Shown in pieces: positions 1-5,260 of a DNA stretch of 5,260 nt (the first letter of the stretch is position 1; each line of letters opens with the position of its first letter). Location of the stretch: NCBI GenBank assembly GCA_002402905.1, contig DHGT01000023.1, positions 1-5,260 of the forward strand, in the 5' to 3' direction. The notes beneath the pieces are model-generated. The model searched no databases, was not told the DNA's origin, and saw only the letters and a program-made list of their open reading frames with translations. Source of the stretch: Desulfatitalea sp. UBA4791. GTDB taxonomy: Bacteria > Desulfobacterota > Desulfobacteria > Desulfobacterales > Desulfosarcinaceae. The position numbers and the translations under genes are program-made.

Positions 1-40
1 TCTCTGTTCAGTTAGAATCGCTGCCAATGACGCAGCCTGT

Positions 41-69
41 TTGACATTCTCCCGCGGTTTGGTTATTTA
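41..69 (+). promoter_or_regulatory. Possible sigma70 promoter for the darAB-like pair
   Basis: A perfect -35 hexamer TTGACA lies at 41-46. Seventeen bases later is TATTTA (64-69), which matches the -10 consensus only in its first three positions. It is the only promoter-like signal before darA and would give a leader of about 120 nt. The good -35 and poor -10 fit an activator-dependent or weak promoter, or chance. Confidence 0.3.
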
Positions 70-91
70 TTTTGGTTCACCACGGTCGTGG

Positions 92-117
92 GTTGAAGGA
101 AAATAGCAGTTGAAGGA
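92..117 (+). repeat. 9-bp direct repeat in the darA leader
   Basis: The sequence GTTGAAGGA occurs at 92-100 and again at 109-117, spaced 17 bp start to start. Each copy contains an AAGGA core that resembles a Shine-Dalgarno sequence, but neither is near the darA start. The first copy is nine bases before a TTG that opens a 12-codon frame ending at TAA 146-148. Function unknown; it could be a leader peptide, a binding site or chance. Confidence 0.35.
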
Positions 118-193
118 GTTGGAACGCCACCGGAGCGAGGCGGGGTAACACGAGTCCTCCCTCTGATTCGGAGCTACCGTCGATATCGAAGTG

Positions 194-1129
194 ATGAAAA
201 AACTGCTCGTTGTATGCTACTCCCAATCCGGGCAACTGACCCAGATCGTGAGCTCGGTACTCAGACCCGTAAGCGAGAGCGGTCAAATCGAGTTGGTCTT
301 TGAAGAGTTGCGCCCGGAAACAGCCTATCCATTTCCGTGGACGGCCTTGCGCTTCGCGGACACCTTTCCCGAGTCACTGCAAGGTATCCCCTGCAAACTC
401 AAACCGTTTCGATTCGATCCCCAAGCCGATTACGATGGGATCGTCCTCGCCTACCAGGTATGGTATCTGTCGCCCAGCATACCGGTCAACACCTTCCTGC
501 AAAGCCCTGAAGCGAAGCAGGTGATTAATGGCCGGCCGGTGGTGACGATCATCGGGTGCCGCAACATGTGGCTCCAGGCCCAGGAAAGGGTCAAGGCCAG
601 CATCGTCGAACTCGGTGGCCGGCCGGCGGGGAACATCGTGCTCATGGACCGGGCGCCCAACCTGTTGGGCATCATTTCCATCACCGCATGGATGCTGACC
701 GGCAGCAAGGACCGCTTTGTGAAGATTTTTCCAAAACCGGGCATCTCGGACGAGGACATCGCCCGGGCCGAACGCTTCGGGGTGCCTTTGCGCGACGCCT
801 TGCACCATGGCCGATGGGAGGGCCTGCAGGCCGATTTGAATCGGTTGGGCGCCGTCGAAGTGGTACCGTCCTATATCCTTTTCGAACAGCGGATCCTTAA
901 AATTTTCAACGTCTGGGCTAAATTTATCCGGCGCAGCGGCCCGCCGGGCGATGCATCCAGACATTTCAGACTCAGATTATTCATCGGTTATCTTTTCGCT
1001 GCGGTTTTTCTGATCGCTCCGCTGGCCACCGCCGTCACCTTCGTGCTGCGGATGCTGCATCGCGACAAGGTCAACCGATTGATCGACTATTATGCAAGCA
1101 ATCGTTATCCCCAAGAGACCAACGGATAG
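194..1129 (+). CDS. darA: DarA-like flavodoxin-fold protein (dialkylresorcinol aromatase family)
   Basis: The 311-residue product resembles DarA, the 'dialkylresorcinol condensing enzyme' of Pseudomonas and Bacteroidetes dar clusters. DarA is thought to oxidise/aromatise the cyclic intermediate made by the ketosynthase DarB. The N-terminus MKKLLVVCYSQSGQL is a flavodoxin beta-strand plus the FMN phosphate loop (YSQSGQ, residues 9-14). Likely flavin-facing loops are at about 86-102 (AYQVWYLSPSIPVN) and 121-130 (GCRNMWLQAQ). A hydrophobic segment at about 262-286 suggests a C-terminal membrane anchor, so the enzyme probably acts at the inner membrane on lipid substrates. ATG 194 is chosen because it matches the family N-terminus; GTG 191 is the only other in-frame start, since a stop lies at 164-166. 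No good Shine-Dalgarno is visible: GGAG at 170-173 is 20 bases away. darB follows 85 bp later on the same strand, which supports the assignment. Family is fairly sure; exact product unknown. Confidence 0.8.
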   Translation: MKKLLVVCYSQSGQLTQIVSSVLRPVSESGQIELVFEELRPETAYPFPWTALRFADTFPESLQGIPCKLKPFRFDPQADYDGIVLAYQVWYLSPSIPVNTFLQSPEAKQVINGRPVVTIIGCRNMWLQAQERVKASIVELGGRPAGNIVLMDRAPNLLGIISITAWMLTGSKDRFVKIFPKPGISDEDIARAERFGVPLRDALHHGRWEGLQADLNRLGAVEVVPSYILFEQRILKIFNVWAKFIRRSGPPGDASRHFRLRLFIGYLFAAVFLIAPLATAVTFVLRMLHRDKVNRLIDYYASNRYPQETNG

Positions 1130-1155
1130 CGTTTCATTTGAAATCAATCCAAACC

Positions 1156-1183
1156 GCCCGGCCATGGATCGCCCTGGCCGGGC
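1156..1183 (+). other. Strong GC hairpin between darA and darB
   Basis: The arms GCCCGGCCA (1156-1164) and TGGCCGGGC (1175-1183) form a perfect 9-bp stem with a 10-base loop. No U-run follows (AAGCTATAGG comes next), so it is not a normal intrinsic terminator. It sits 26 bp after the darA stop and 31 bp before the darB start. It may protect the upstream mRNA from 3' exonucleases, attenuate readthrough, or be a dispersed extragenic repeat. Confidence 0.6.
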
Positions 1184-1214
1184 AAGCTATAGGCGATAAG
1201 GATAACCCAACCAC

Positions 1215-2369
1215 ATGAGCGTATTTATTCAAGATGTATCGGCGTTCATGCCCAACGCGCCGGTGGACAACGATGCCATCGAAACCGTGCTGGGCAAGGT
1301 CCATGACCTGCCGTCACGAACCAAAAAAGTGGTCCTGCGCAACAACAAGATCGAGCGACGTTACTATGCCATCGACCCGACATCCGGGCATTTGACCCAT
1401 AGCAATGCCCAGTTGACGGCCGAGGCCATCCGCCGGCTGAAACCCTATGCCGATTTCAAAACCGATGATATTCAATGTCTCTGTTGCGGCACCACCAGCC
1501 CGGACCTCAATTTTCCGGGCCATGCCCTGATGGTGATGGGCGAATTGGGTCTGCCGCCCATCGAGGCCGTCTCCACCAGCGGTATCTGTCTTTCCGGCAT
1601 GACGGCTCTGAAATTCGCCTATCTCAACGTTGCCGCCGGCTGCAGCAGCAACGCGGTGGCCACCGGTTCGGAGCTTGCCTCTTCTTACATGCGTTCGGCC
1701 TTTTTCACCGGCAACGGCCATTCGGATGTGGATCTGGAAAAAACGCCGATTCGCGCCTTTGATGCGGACTTTTTGCGCTGGATGCTCTCCGACGGCGCCG
1801 GCGCCGTCTACATGGCCGACCGTCCGGCCCCGGACCGACTCAGCCTGCGCATCGAGTGGATCGAGCATTATGCCTTTTCAGGTGAACTTGAAACCTGCAT
1901 GTACGGCGGCGGTGTCAAAGGCGAAAACGGCGCCATGACCGGCTGGCGCAGAATGGAGGACATTCCGGCCGATCAGTCCAGGTATCTTTTTAATGTGCGC
2001 CAGGACATCAAGGTGCTGGACAAACATATCGTACCCACCATGGGCCGGGCCCTGATCAGTGCGGCACGCAAACACCGGTTGTCGCCCGAAGAGGTGGACT
2101 GGTTCCTGCCTCACTACTCTTCGGCCTATTTTCGGCCGCGCTTTTATGAAGGCATGCAGCAAGTGGGATTCGAGGTGCCCTACGATCGTTGGTTCACCAA
2201 CCTGCCCACCAAGGGCAATACGGGCAGCGCCGCCATTTTCATTATTCTCGAAGAGCTGTTGCACAGCGATCGCCTGAAAGAAGATCAGCAACTGCTCTGC
2301 TTCATTCCGGAGAGCGGGCGATTTGCCCACTGTTTCATGCTGCTGCGGGTCGTGGGACCGGGAAAATAA
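1215..2369 (+). CDS. darB: DarB-like ketosynthase (beta-ketoacyl-ACP synthase III family)
   Basis: This 384-residue thiolase-fold condensing enzyme of the FabH/KAS III type most resembles DarB, which joins two beta-ketoacyl units and cyclises them in dialkylresorcinol synthesis. The expected triad is present: Cys125 in STSGICLSGM, His300 in WFLPHYSSAYF, and Asn335 in PTKGNTGSAA. The glycine-rich segment LSDGAGAVYM (191-200) and the C-terminal ESGRFAHCFMLLRV also fit the fold. The N-terminal PSR/LRNN/RRYYA stretch (33-52) and CCGTTSPD (90-97) are features I associate with DarB rather than housekeeping FabH. FabH is usually about 320 residues, so this protein is longer, as DarB is. AAGGA at 1198-1202 is 12 bases before the ATG, a slightly long spacing. 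The gene is probably cotranscribed with darA. A true partner ACP (DarC) is not in the window. Class is certain; the DarB assignment is likely, and acyl chain specificity cannot be read. Confidence 0.85.
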   Translation: MSVFIQDVSAFMPNAPVDNDAIETVLGKVHDLPSRTKKVVLRNNKIERRYYAIDPTSGHLTHSNAQLTAEAIRRLKPYADFKTDDIQCLCCGTTSPDLNFPGHALMVMGELGLPPIEAVSTSGICLSGMTALKFAYLNVAAGCSSNAVATGSELASSYMRSAFFTGNGHSDVDLEKTPIRAFDADFLRWMLSDGAGAVYMADRPAPDRLSLRIEWIEHYAFSGELETCMYGGGVKGENGAMTGWRRMEDIPADQSRYLFNVRQDIKVLDKHIVPTMGRALISAARKHRLSPEEVDWFLPHYSSAYFRPRFYEGMQQVGFEVPYDRWFTNLPTKGNTGSAAIFIILEELLHSDRLKEDQQLLCFIPESGRFAHCFMLLRVVGPGK

Positions 2370-2471
2370 ACCCCAGCTGCAGGGCCGTGAAATCAGGTGC
2401 CGCCACATCCATATTATAATTTGGCCCAGGCGTTTTCTATCCGGTAAGTTGGCCGGGCAGGCCGGCATGGG
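2370..2471. other. Convergent gene junction without a clear terminator
   Basis: These 102 bp separate the darB stop from the permease stop on the opposite strand. A near-perfect 16-bp palindrome with one mismatched pair, CCATATTATAATTTGG, is at 2409-2424. GC-rich GGCC motifs at 2450-2465 form only short stems. Neither strand shows a convincing stem plus U-run, so how transcription ends here is not visible. Confidence 0.4.
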
Positions 2472-3803
2472 CTACCGATGGATCCGCCGCAGCACGACGA
2501 TGGAGACGGCCAGCGTAACGGCAAAAAAGAGCAGCAACAGGGCCAGCTGCGCCCAAATTTCGAGGAACCCGCTGTCGCGCACCAGAAGATTCATGAAGGT
2601 GTCGTGGGCCCAGCCCAGGGGAGACCCCCGGCTGATGCGCTGCATGATCCCCGGCATGGCGAACACCGGCACCATGATCCCGCCCAGCGCAGCGGCGATG
2701 ACCACGCAAACCGGGCCCACAATGGCCGCCTGCTCATTGGTGCGCGCCACCACCCCCAGCATCAGGCCGAAGCCGTTGGCGGCCAGTGCGCTGCAAAGGG
2801 CCACCAGCAGGATGGCGCCGGTACGGTCTCCCAAGACAAAGGGATCCGTGCCCAGCAGGGGCAACAGCCACCTGCCCACCAGAACGATGCATCCGAACTG
2901 CACCAGGCAAACCCCCACATAGGCCGACAGTTTTCCCAGAATCAAAACCGTCTTGGAAACCGGCATGACCATGAGGCGCGCCCAGATGCCTTCACGCCGC
3001 TCACGGATCAGCGCGCCGGACAGGGGGACGACGATGAAGAACATGCCGAACAGTGCCCAGGCGGGCACATTCTGTTGCACGGCCGTGGGCAGCCGCTCTT
3101 TTCCCGACGTCCCGACGCCGTTGGCGACGACGCCCGCCACCGGGTGGAACAGCGCGTCGTCCTCCAGCTCAGGGATAAGCCGTTGCCCCGCTTGGGGCGC
3201 ATATCCCCCGGTCATTTCCGCAATGCGCTGCTGCACTTTTCGGTCGAGCGCGTCTCCCAGGTATCGAAGGGTCACACCGGTCTGCACGCCGGCCAGGGCG
3301 CGCTCGACCACCCCTTCCACCGCCGTGCGATAGACGTGGCGCAGGGTGGGATCAAAGCGCAGCGCCACCTCGGGCCCGGGAAGGCTCGATCCGGAAACCG
3401 TGTCGGCATGATGGGTCATCCATCGATCCACCCTCTGCCTCACCCCCTCTTCGACGGCCGTGGTCAGCCCCTTTGGCAGTACCACGAAAAACTGGAAGCG
3501 GCCGCCCTCGATCCAGGCTGCGGCGTCTTTTTCGGTGGCCGCACGGCCATCGACCCGGGCGGTGAACGAAACGACGTCGGCATCTTCGAGGGCCTTGACC
3601 AGCTCCTGGGCCACGATGCCGCCATCCTGGTCCACCACCGCGCCGGTGACCTGAAGACCGCCCGAACGGCGCAGGACATTGTCCTGCACCAGCGTCATGG
3701 CCACCACCAGCACCGCCGGCATGGCAAAAAGGAGCAACAACCCGGTTCTGTCGCGCGACAGCAACCGCCACTCCTTGATCAGTGTGGCCAACCACTTGGA
3801 CAT
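2472..3803 (-). CDS. ABC-2 type transporter permease
   Basis: The 443-residue integral membrane protein fits the ABC2_membrane_3 class of exporters (YhhJ/YbhS/YbhR-like layout). There is one membrane segment at about 21-39, then an extracytoplasmic domain of about 200 residues (40-247). Five more segments follow at about 248-266, 288-310, 327-352, 358-382 and 413-437. The loop IRERREGIWARLMVMPVS (266-283) is the typical cytoplasmic coupling region of ABC-2 permeases, and GIMVPVFAMP with SRGSPLGWAHD (374-401) is typical of the family's end. ATG at 3803 is preceded by AAGGAA (3814-3819) with 10 bases between. It lies 61 bp after the ATPase gene on the same strand, so both form one operon. Related operons often carry two permeases; only one is seen, so a homodimer is inferred. 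Substrate unknown: drug, lipid or other hydrophobic compound are possible. Confidence 0.88.
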   Translation of the reverse strand: MSKWLATLIKEWRLLSRDRTGLLLLFAMPAVLVVAMTLVQDNVLRRSGGLQVTGAVVDQDGGIVAQELVKALEDADVVSFTARVDGRAATEKDAAAWIEGGRFQFFVVLPKGLTTAVEEGVRQRVDRWMTHHADTVSGSSLPGPEVALRFDPTLRHVYRTAVEGVVERALAGVQTGVTLRYLGDALDRKVQQRIAEMTGGYAPQAGQRLIPELEDDALFHPVAGVVANGVGTSGKERLPTAVQQNVPAWALFGMFFIVVPLSGALIRERREGIWARLMVMPVSKTVLILGKLSAYVGVCLVQFGCIVLVGRWLLPLLGTDPFVLGDRTGAILLVALCSALAANGFGLMLGVVARTNEQAAIVGPVCVVIAAALGGIMVPVFAMPGIMQRISRGSPLGWAHDTFMNLLVRDSGFLEIWAQLALLLLFFAVTLAVSIVVLRRIHR

Positions 3804-3864
3804 GAACCGAAAATTCCTTTCAAAAGATACCCGACCGCAAACGATTGAAAAATATCCAGTCCCG

Positions 3865-4659
3865 TCAGTCCCGCAGCTGCCGTCCGGTCAGCTTTAAAAA
3901 CAGCTCGCCGAGATCCCGGCAATCCGGATGCTGCCGCATCAACCGCGCGGTCTGCTCCTGGACGACAATCACACCATGATCGATGATGGCCAGGCGGGTG
4001 CACAACCGCTGCACCTCCTCCATATAGTGGGTCGTATAGATCATGGTGATGCCCTGATCCTTGAGCCAGAGCAGATTTTCCATGATCTTGTTGCGCGACT
4101 GGGCATCGATACCCACCGTGGGTTCGTCGAGAAAGAGCAGCTTGGGGCGGTGCAAGATGCCGGCCGCCAGGTTGATGCGGCGCTTCATGCCACCTGAAAA
4201 CGTGCCGACCGCGTCACGCCGCCGATCGGCCAGGCCGGTCACATCGAGTGCCCATCGAACCGCATCTTCGAGTCGAGCCCCCTTGAGACCGTAAAGCCTG
4301 CCGAAATAGTTCAGATTCTCCTCCGCTGTCAACGTATCGAACAGGGCCAGGTCCTGGGGCACCACGCCGATCAACCGGCGCACCCGGGCCGTGTGGCGAA
4401 AGGCATCGATGCCGCAGATCTCGACATGCCCTGCCGTAGGTCGCAACAAGGTGCTCATCACCGAAATGGCCGTTGTTTTGCCGGCGCCATTGGGGCCGAG
4501 AAATCCGAAAATTTCTCCGGCCGCGACCGTCAAATCCAAATCGGTGAGCGCGTTCAGGGGTGCCCCGCGATACCGTTTGCTCAACGCCAGCACACGAAGT
4601 ACCGGCGATGGACATTGCCCTTCGCCGTCGGCCATGGGTTGGGAACCAGAATCTTTCAC
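3865..4659 (-). CDS. ABC exporter ATP-binding protein (DrrA/NatA/CcmA type)
   Basis: The 264-residue nucleotide-binding subunit powers the permease encoded downstream. All motifs are intact, numbered from the GTG start: Walker A GPNGAGKTT (55-63), Q-loop in VVPQD (Q102), signature SGGMKRR (155-161), Walker B LLFLDEP (174-180, catalytic Glu179), D-loop GIDAQSR, and H-loop His211 in TTHYMEE. The methionine-containing signature and the 'PTVGIDAQSR' D-loop are typical of the DrrA/CcmA drug- or lipid-exporter branch. Three starts are possible: TTG 4674 (269 residues, no Shine-Dalgarno), GTG 4659 with AAAGAG six bases upstream (chosen), and ATG 4635 (256 residues, no clear Shine-Dalgarno). Conserved sequence begins about residue 21, so any of them would give a working domain. 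A candidate promoter is at 4778-4806. Family is certain; substrate unknown. Confidence 0.9.
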   Translation of the reverse strand: MKDSGSQPMADGEGQCPSPVLRVLALSKRYRGAPLNALTDLDLTVAAGEIFGFLGPNGAGKTTAISVMSTLLRPTAGHVEICGIDAFRHTARVRRLIGVVPQDLALFDTLTAEENLNYFGRLYGLKGARLEDAVRWALDVTGLADRRRDAVGTFSGGMKRRINLAAGILHRPKLLFLDEPTVGIDAQSRNKIMENLLWLKDQGITMIYTTHYMEEVQRLCTRLAIIDHGVIVVQEQTARLMRQHPDCRDLGELFLKLTGRQLRD

Positions 4660-4671
4660 AAACCGCTCTTT
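4657..4671 (-). promoter_or_regulatory. Shine-Dalgarno-like site favouring a GTG start
   Basis: On the minus strand AAAGAG (4671-4666) is followed by six bases and GTG (4659-4657). This is the best ribosome-binding arrangement among the three possible starts of the ATPase gene. It is not a full AAGGAG, so the choice is moderate. Confidence 0.4.
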
Positions 4672-4722
4672 CAAAACGAATGGCCATGGGATCTCGGATG
4701 ACCATCGAAATCGGGTCTCACC

Positions 4723-4732
4723 AACCCGGGTT
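4723..4732. repeat. 10-bp perfect palindrome AACCCGGGTT
   Basis: The perfect palindrome AACCCGGGTT lies in the leader of the ABC operon, about 64 bp upstream of its GTG start. Its half-site CAACCC (4722-4727) recurs at 4804-4809 and, inverted, at 4795-4800, so it could be a second operator site. Chance is also possible. Confidence 0.4.
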
Positions 4733-4777
4733 CATATTCTGTCGCAATCCAACATAGCATTCTAAAATTAAAGCGGA

Positions 4778-4806
4778 TTTCTATCATGTGGCATGGGTTG
4801 CGTCAA
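4778..4806 (-). promoter_or_regulatory. Probable sigma70 promoter of the ABC operon
   Basis: Read on the minus strand, TTGACG (4806-4801) is followed by a 17-base spacer and TAGAAA (4783-4778). These match the -35 consensus at five of six positions and the -10 at four of six. Transcription would start near 4771, giving a leader of about 110 nt. The -35 box lies inside the inverted repeat 4795-4809. Confidence 0.45.
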
Positions 4807-4809
4807 CCC
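4795..4809. repeat. Inverted repeat over the -35 box (operator candidate)
   Basis: GGGTTG (4795-4800) and CAACCC (4804-4809) are perfect 6-bp inverted arms separated by CGT. The minus-strand -35 hexamer of the ABC promoter lies within it. A repressor bound here would block RNA polymerase. Seen directly; operator function is inferred. Confidence 0.5.
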
Positions 4810-4833
4810 GTTGGTTGCACCCGTTGGTTGCAC
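4808..4833. repeat. Two perfect tandem 13-bp repeats
   Basis: CCGTTGGTTGCAC occurs twice in immediate succession (4808-4820 and 4821-4833). The pair lies directly upstream of the minus-strand -35 box and 33 bp before the plus-strand -35 box, a position where activators commonly bind. It overlaps the inverted repeat by two bases. It could also be a simple slippage duplication. Confidence 0.6.
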
Positions 4834-4866
4834 ATCGATGCCAGAGGCCAATAACAATCCTCCCTA

Positions 4867-4895
4867 TTGACTCCGGCGAAGACGGTCAGTATAGT
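4867..4895 (+). promoter_or_regulatory. Near-consensus sigma70 promoter of the porin leader
   Basis: TTGACT (4867-4872), a 17-base spacer and TATAGT (4890-4895) each differ from consensus by one base, with ideal spacing. Transcription should start near 4902, just before the hairpin 4906-4923. This is the strongest promoter signal in the window and points toward the terminator and the porin gene. Confidence 0.65.
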
Positions 4896-4901
4896 GCGTT
4901 G

Positions 4902-5010
4902 AACTTGGAAACAGAAGTTTCCATCCCGACCACACACGTTTTTCGTAAATCCATTTGCCACGAAGGCTGGTCCACTGCCCTGCGACCCGACCTTCGTGGT
5001 TTTTGTTTTT
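4902..5010 (+). ncRNA. Candidate small RNA or attenuator leader (about 108 nt)
   Basis: Between the strong promoter and an intrinsic terminator lies a short unit that would give an RNA of about 108 nt. Near its 5' end is a perfect 7-bp hairpin, TGGAAAC (4906-4912) with GTTTCCA (4917-4923) and loop AGAA. An unstructured middle follows, then the terminator stem. The pyrimidine-rich piece TTCGT (4942-4946) can pair with ACGAA (4960-4964) in the terminator's left arm, a weak alternative fold that could act as antiterminator. No open frame with a Shine-Dalgarno is evident inside. I do not recognise it as a known riboswitch or RNA family. It is either a free sRNA with readthrough into the porin or a cis-acting attenuator. 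Confidence 0.4.
4958..5010 (+). terminator. Intrinsic terminator in the porin leader
   Basis: The arms CCACGAAGG (4958-4966) and CCTTCGTGG (4991-4999) form a perfect 9-bp stem, followed at once by TTTTTGTTTTT (5000-5010). Inside, GGTC (4969-4972) can pair with GACC (4984-4987) after a small internal loop, lengthening the stem. It lies upstream of the porin start codon, so it ends or attenuates the leader transcript and does not end a protein gene. Confidence 0.75.
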
Positions 5011-5078
5011 CAACGGTGGGAACCATCGCAGCGGCACCGAGTCCAACCTCAGAGAGGGAAGAAAAGGAGAAGTGTCAG

Positions 5079-5260
5079 ATGAAGAAATGGGTAGCGGTGT
5101 TGACATGTTCGCTGTTGATGGGATGGACGACAGCGGCCTTTGCGCAGGATAACGCCAGCCTCGAAGAGCGTGTCCGGCTCCTGGAAAAGGCTATTGGCGG
5201 GACAGAAGAGGGCAACCGCTGGTGGGACCGCATTCAGATCAGCGGCTTGGTAGAAGTGGA
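5079..5260 (+). CDS. Start of a secreted LbtU-like siderophore porin (cut by window end)
   Basis: Only the first 60 codons are present; the gene runs off the right edge. The start is ATG 5079, with AAGGAG at 5064-5069 and a 9-base spacer. Residues 1-22 are a Sec signal peptide: MKKW, a hydrophobic core, and a signal peptidase I site AFA|QD after residue 22. Residues about 25-38 (ASLEERVRLLEKAI) form a short coiled coil, followed by WWDRIQISGLVEVE (48-61), which looks like the first beta strand of an outer-membrane barrel. This order (signal, short coil, W-D-x-I-x-x-SG-x-VEVE) resembles the LbtU siderophore porins annotated in Desulfobacterota; LbtU in Legionella imports legiobactin. Other trimeric or phosphate-selective porins also carry an N-terminal coil, so the substrate is uncertain. 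It is preceded by a strong promoter and a terminator-bearing leader. Confidence 0.6.
   Translation, partial: MKKWVAVLTCSLLMGWTTAAFAQDNASLEERVRLLEKAIGGTEEGNRWWDRIQISGLVEV

Larger units (their letters stand above)
4660..5078. other. Divergent control region between ABC operon and porin
   Basis: These 419 bp contain no credible protein gene. They hold, left to right, the ABC operon leader with a 10-bp palindrome, a minus-strand promoter with inverted and tandem repeats, a near-consensus plus-strand promoter, a short hairpin, an intrinsic terminator, and the porin Shine-Dalgarno. The two -35 boxes are back to back with 60 bp between them (4807-4866), so one regulator could control both directions. 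No recognisable Fur box was seen. Confidence 0.6.

Noticed and set aside
77..286. Minus-strand 69-codon frame across the darA leader
   Set aside because: It overlaps the darA N-terminal coding region and shows no family resemblance.
374..964. Minus-strand open frame of 196 codons opposite darA
   Set aside because: It is an antisense shadow of a recognisable flavodoxin-fold gene and has low-complexity composition with no family resemblance.
1156..1183. Intergenic hairpin considered as an intrinsic terminator of darA
   Set aside because: No run of T follows either arm, so it does not meet the usual pattern; it is kept as a hairpin of unknown role.
1314..1868. Minus-strand open frame of 184 codons opposite darB
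   Set aside because: It is the shadow of a ketosynthase with all catalytic residues and has no recognisable features of its own.
2415..2420. Perfect TATAAT hexamer in the convergent junction
   Set aside because: No -35-like hexamer lies 16-18 bases upstream (ATCAGG at 2392-2397), and any transcript would run antisense into the permease gene.
2478..3848. A 456-codon open frame on the + strand, slightly longer than the permease gene opposite it
   Set aside because: Its product is rich in His, Gln, Gly and Arg with no recognisable domain or membrane segments, as expected for the complement of a GC-rich gene. The minus strand encodes a clear ABC-2 permease with proper Shine-Dalgarno and operon context.
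4808..4833. Tandem repeats considered as a CRISPR or iteron array
   Set aside because: There are only two copies of 13 bp without spacers, no cas or replication genes, and the position fits a promoter-proximal binding site better.
4840..4905. Search for a Fur box at the porin promoter
   Set aside because: No GATAATGATAATCATTATC-like inverted repeat was seen near the -35 or -10 boxes, so iron control by Fur is not supported from the sequence.

Overview
The window looks like chromosomal DNA from a GC-rich Gram-negative bacterium. My best guess is the Desulfobacterota (Desulfosarcina/Desulfatitalea-like sulfate reducers). This rests on the protein flavour and on the partial gene at the right edge, whose start resembles the LbtU-type siderophore porins common in that group. 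The assignment is inferred, not proven. There are four complete genes and one partial gene. I see no tRNA, rRNA, CRISPR array or mobile element.

Left part (1-2369, + strand): a leader with a possible sigma70 promoter, then two co-directional genes. They resemble darA (flavodoxin-fold aromatase, 'dialkylresorcinol condensing enzyme', with a C-terminal membrane segment) and darB (KAS III/FabH-type ketosynthase with an intact Cys-His-Asn triad). Together this pair is expected to condense two beta-ketoacyl chains into a cyclic intermediate and aromatise it to a dialkylresorcinol-type lipid. No acyl carrier protein (darC) is present in the window. A strong GC hairpin without a U-tract lies between the two genes.

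Middle part (2472-4659, - strand, convergent with darAB): a two-gene ABC exporter operon. A DrrA/NatA/CcmA-type ATPase is followed 61 bp later by one ABC-2 type permease with about six membrane segments and a large extracytoplasmic loop. Substrate unknown; a link with the resorcinol lipid is only a proximity argument.

Right part (4660-5260): a divergent control region of about 420 bp. It holds a probable minus-strand promoter for the ABC operon, whose -35 box sits inside a perfect inverted repeat next to two perfect tandem 13-bp repeats. It also holds a near-consensus plus-strand promoter. Downstream of that promoter are a 7-bp hairpin and an intrinsic terminator that come before the Shine-Dalgarno and start codon of a secreted, probably outer-membrane, LbtU-like porin (cut by the window end). 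This leader is either a small RNA of about 108 nt or a transcription attenuator controlling the porin, and it is the most interesting undescribed element here.
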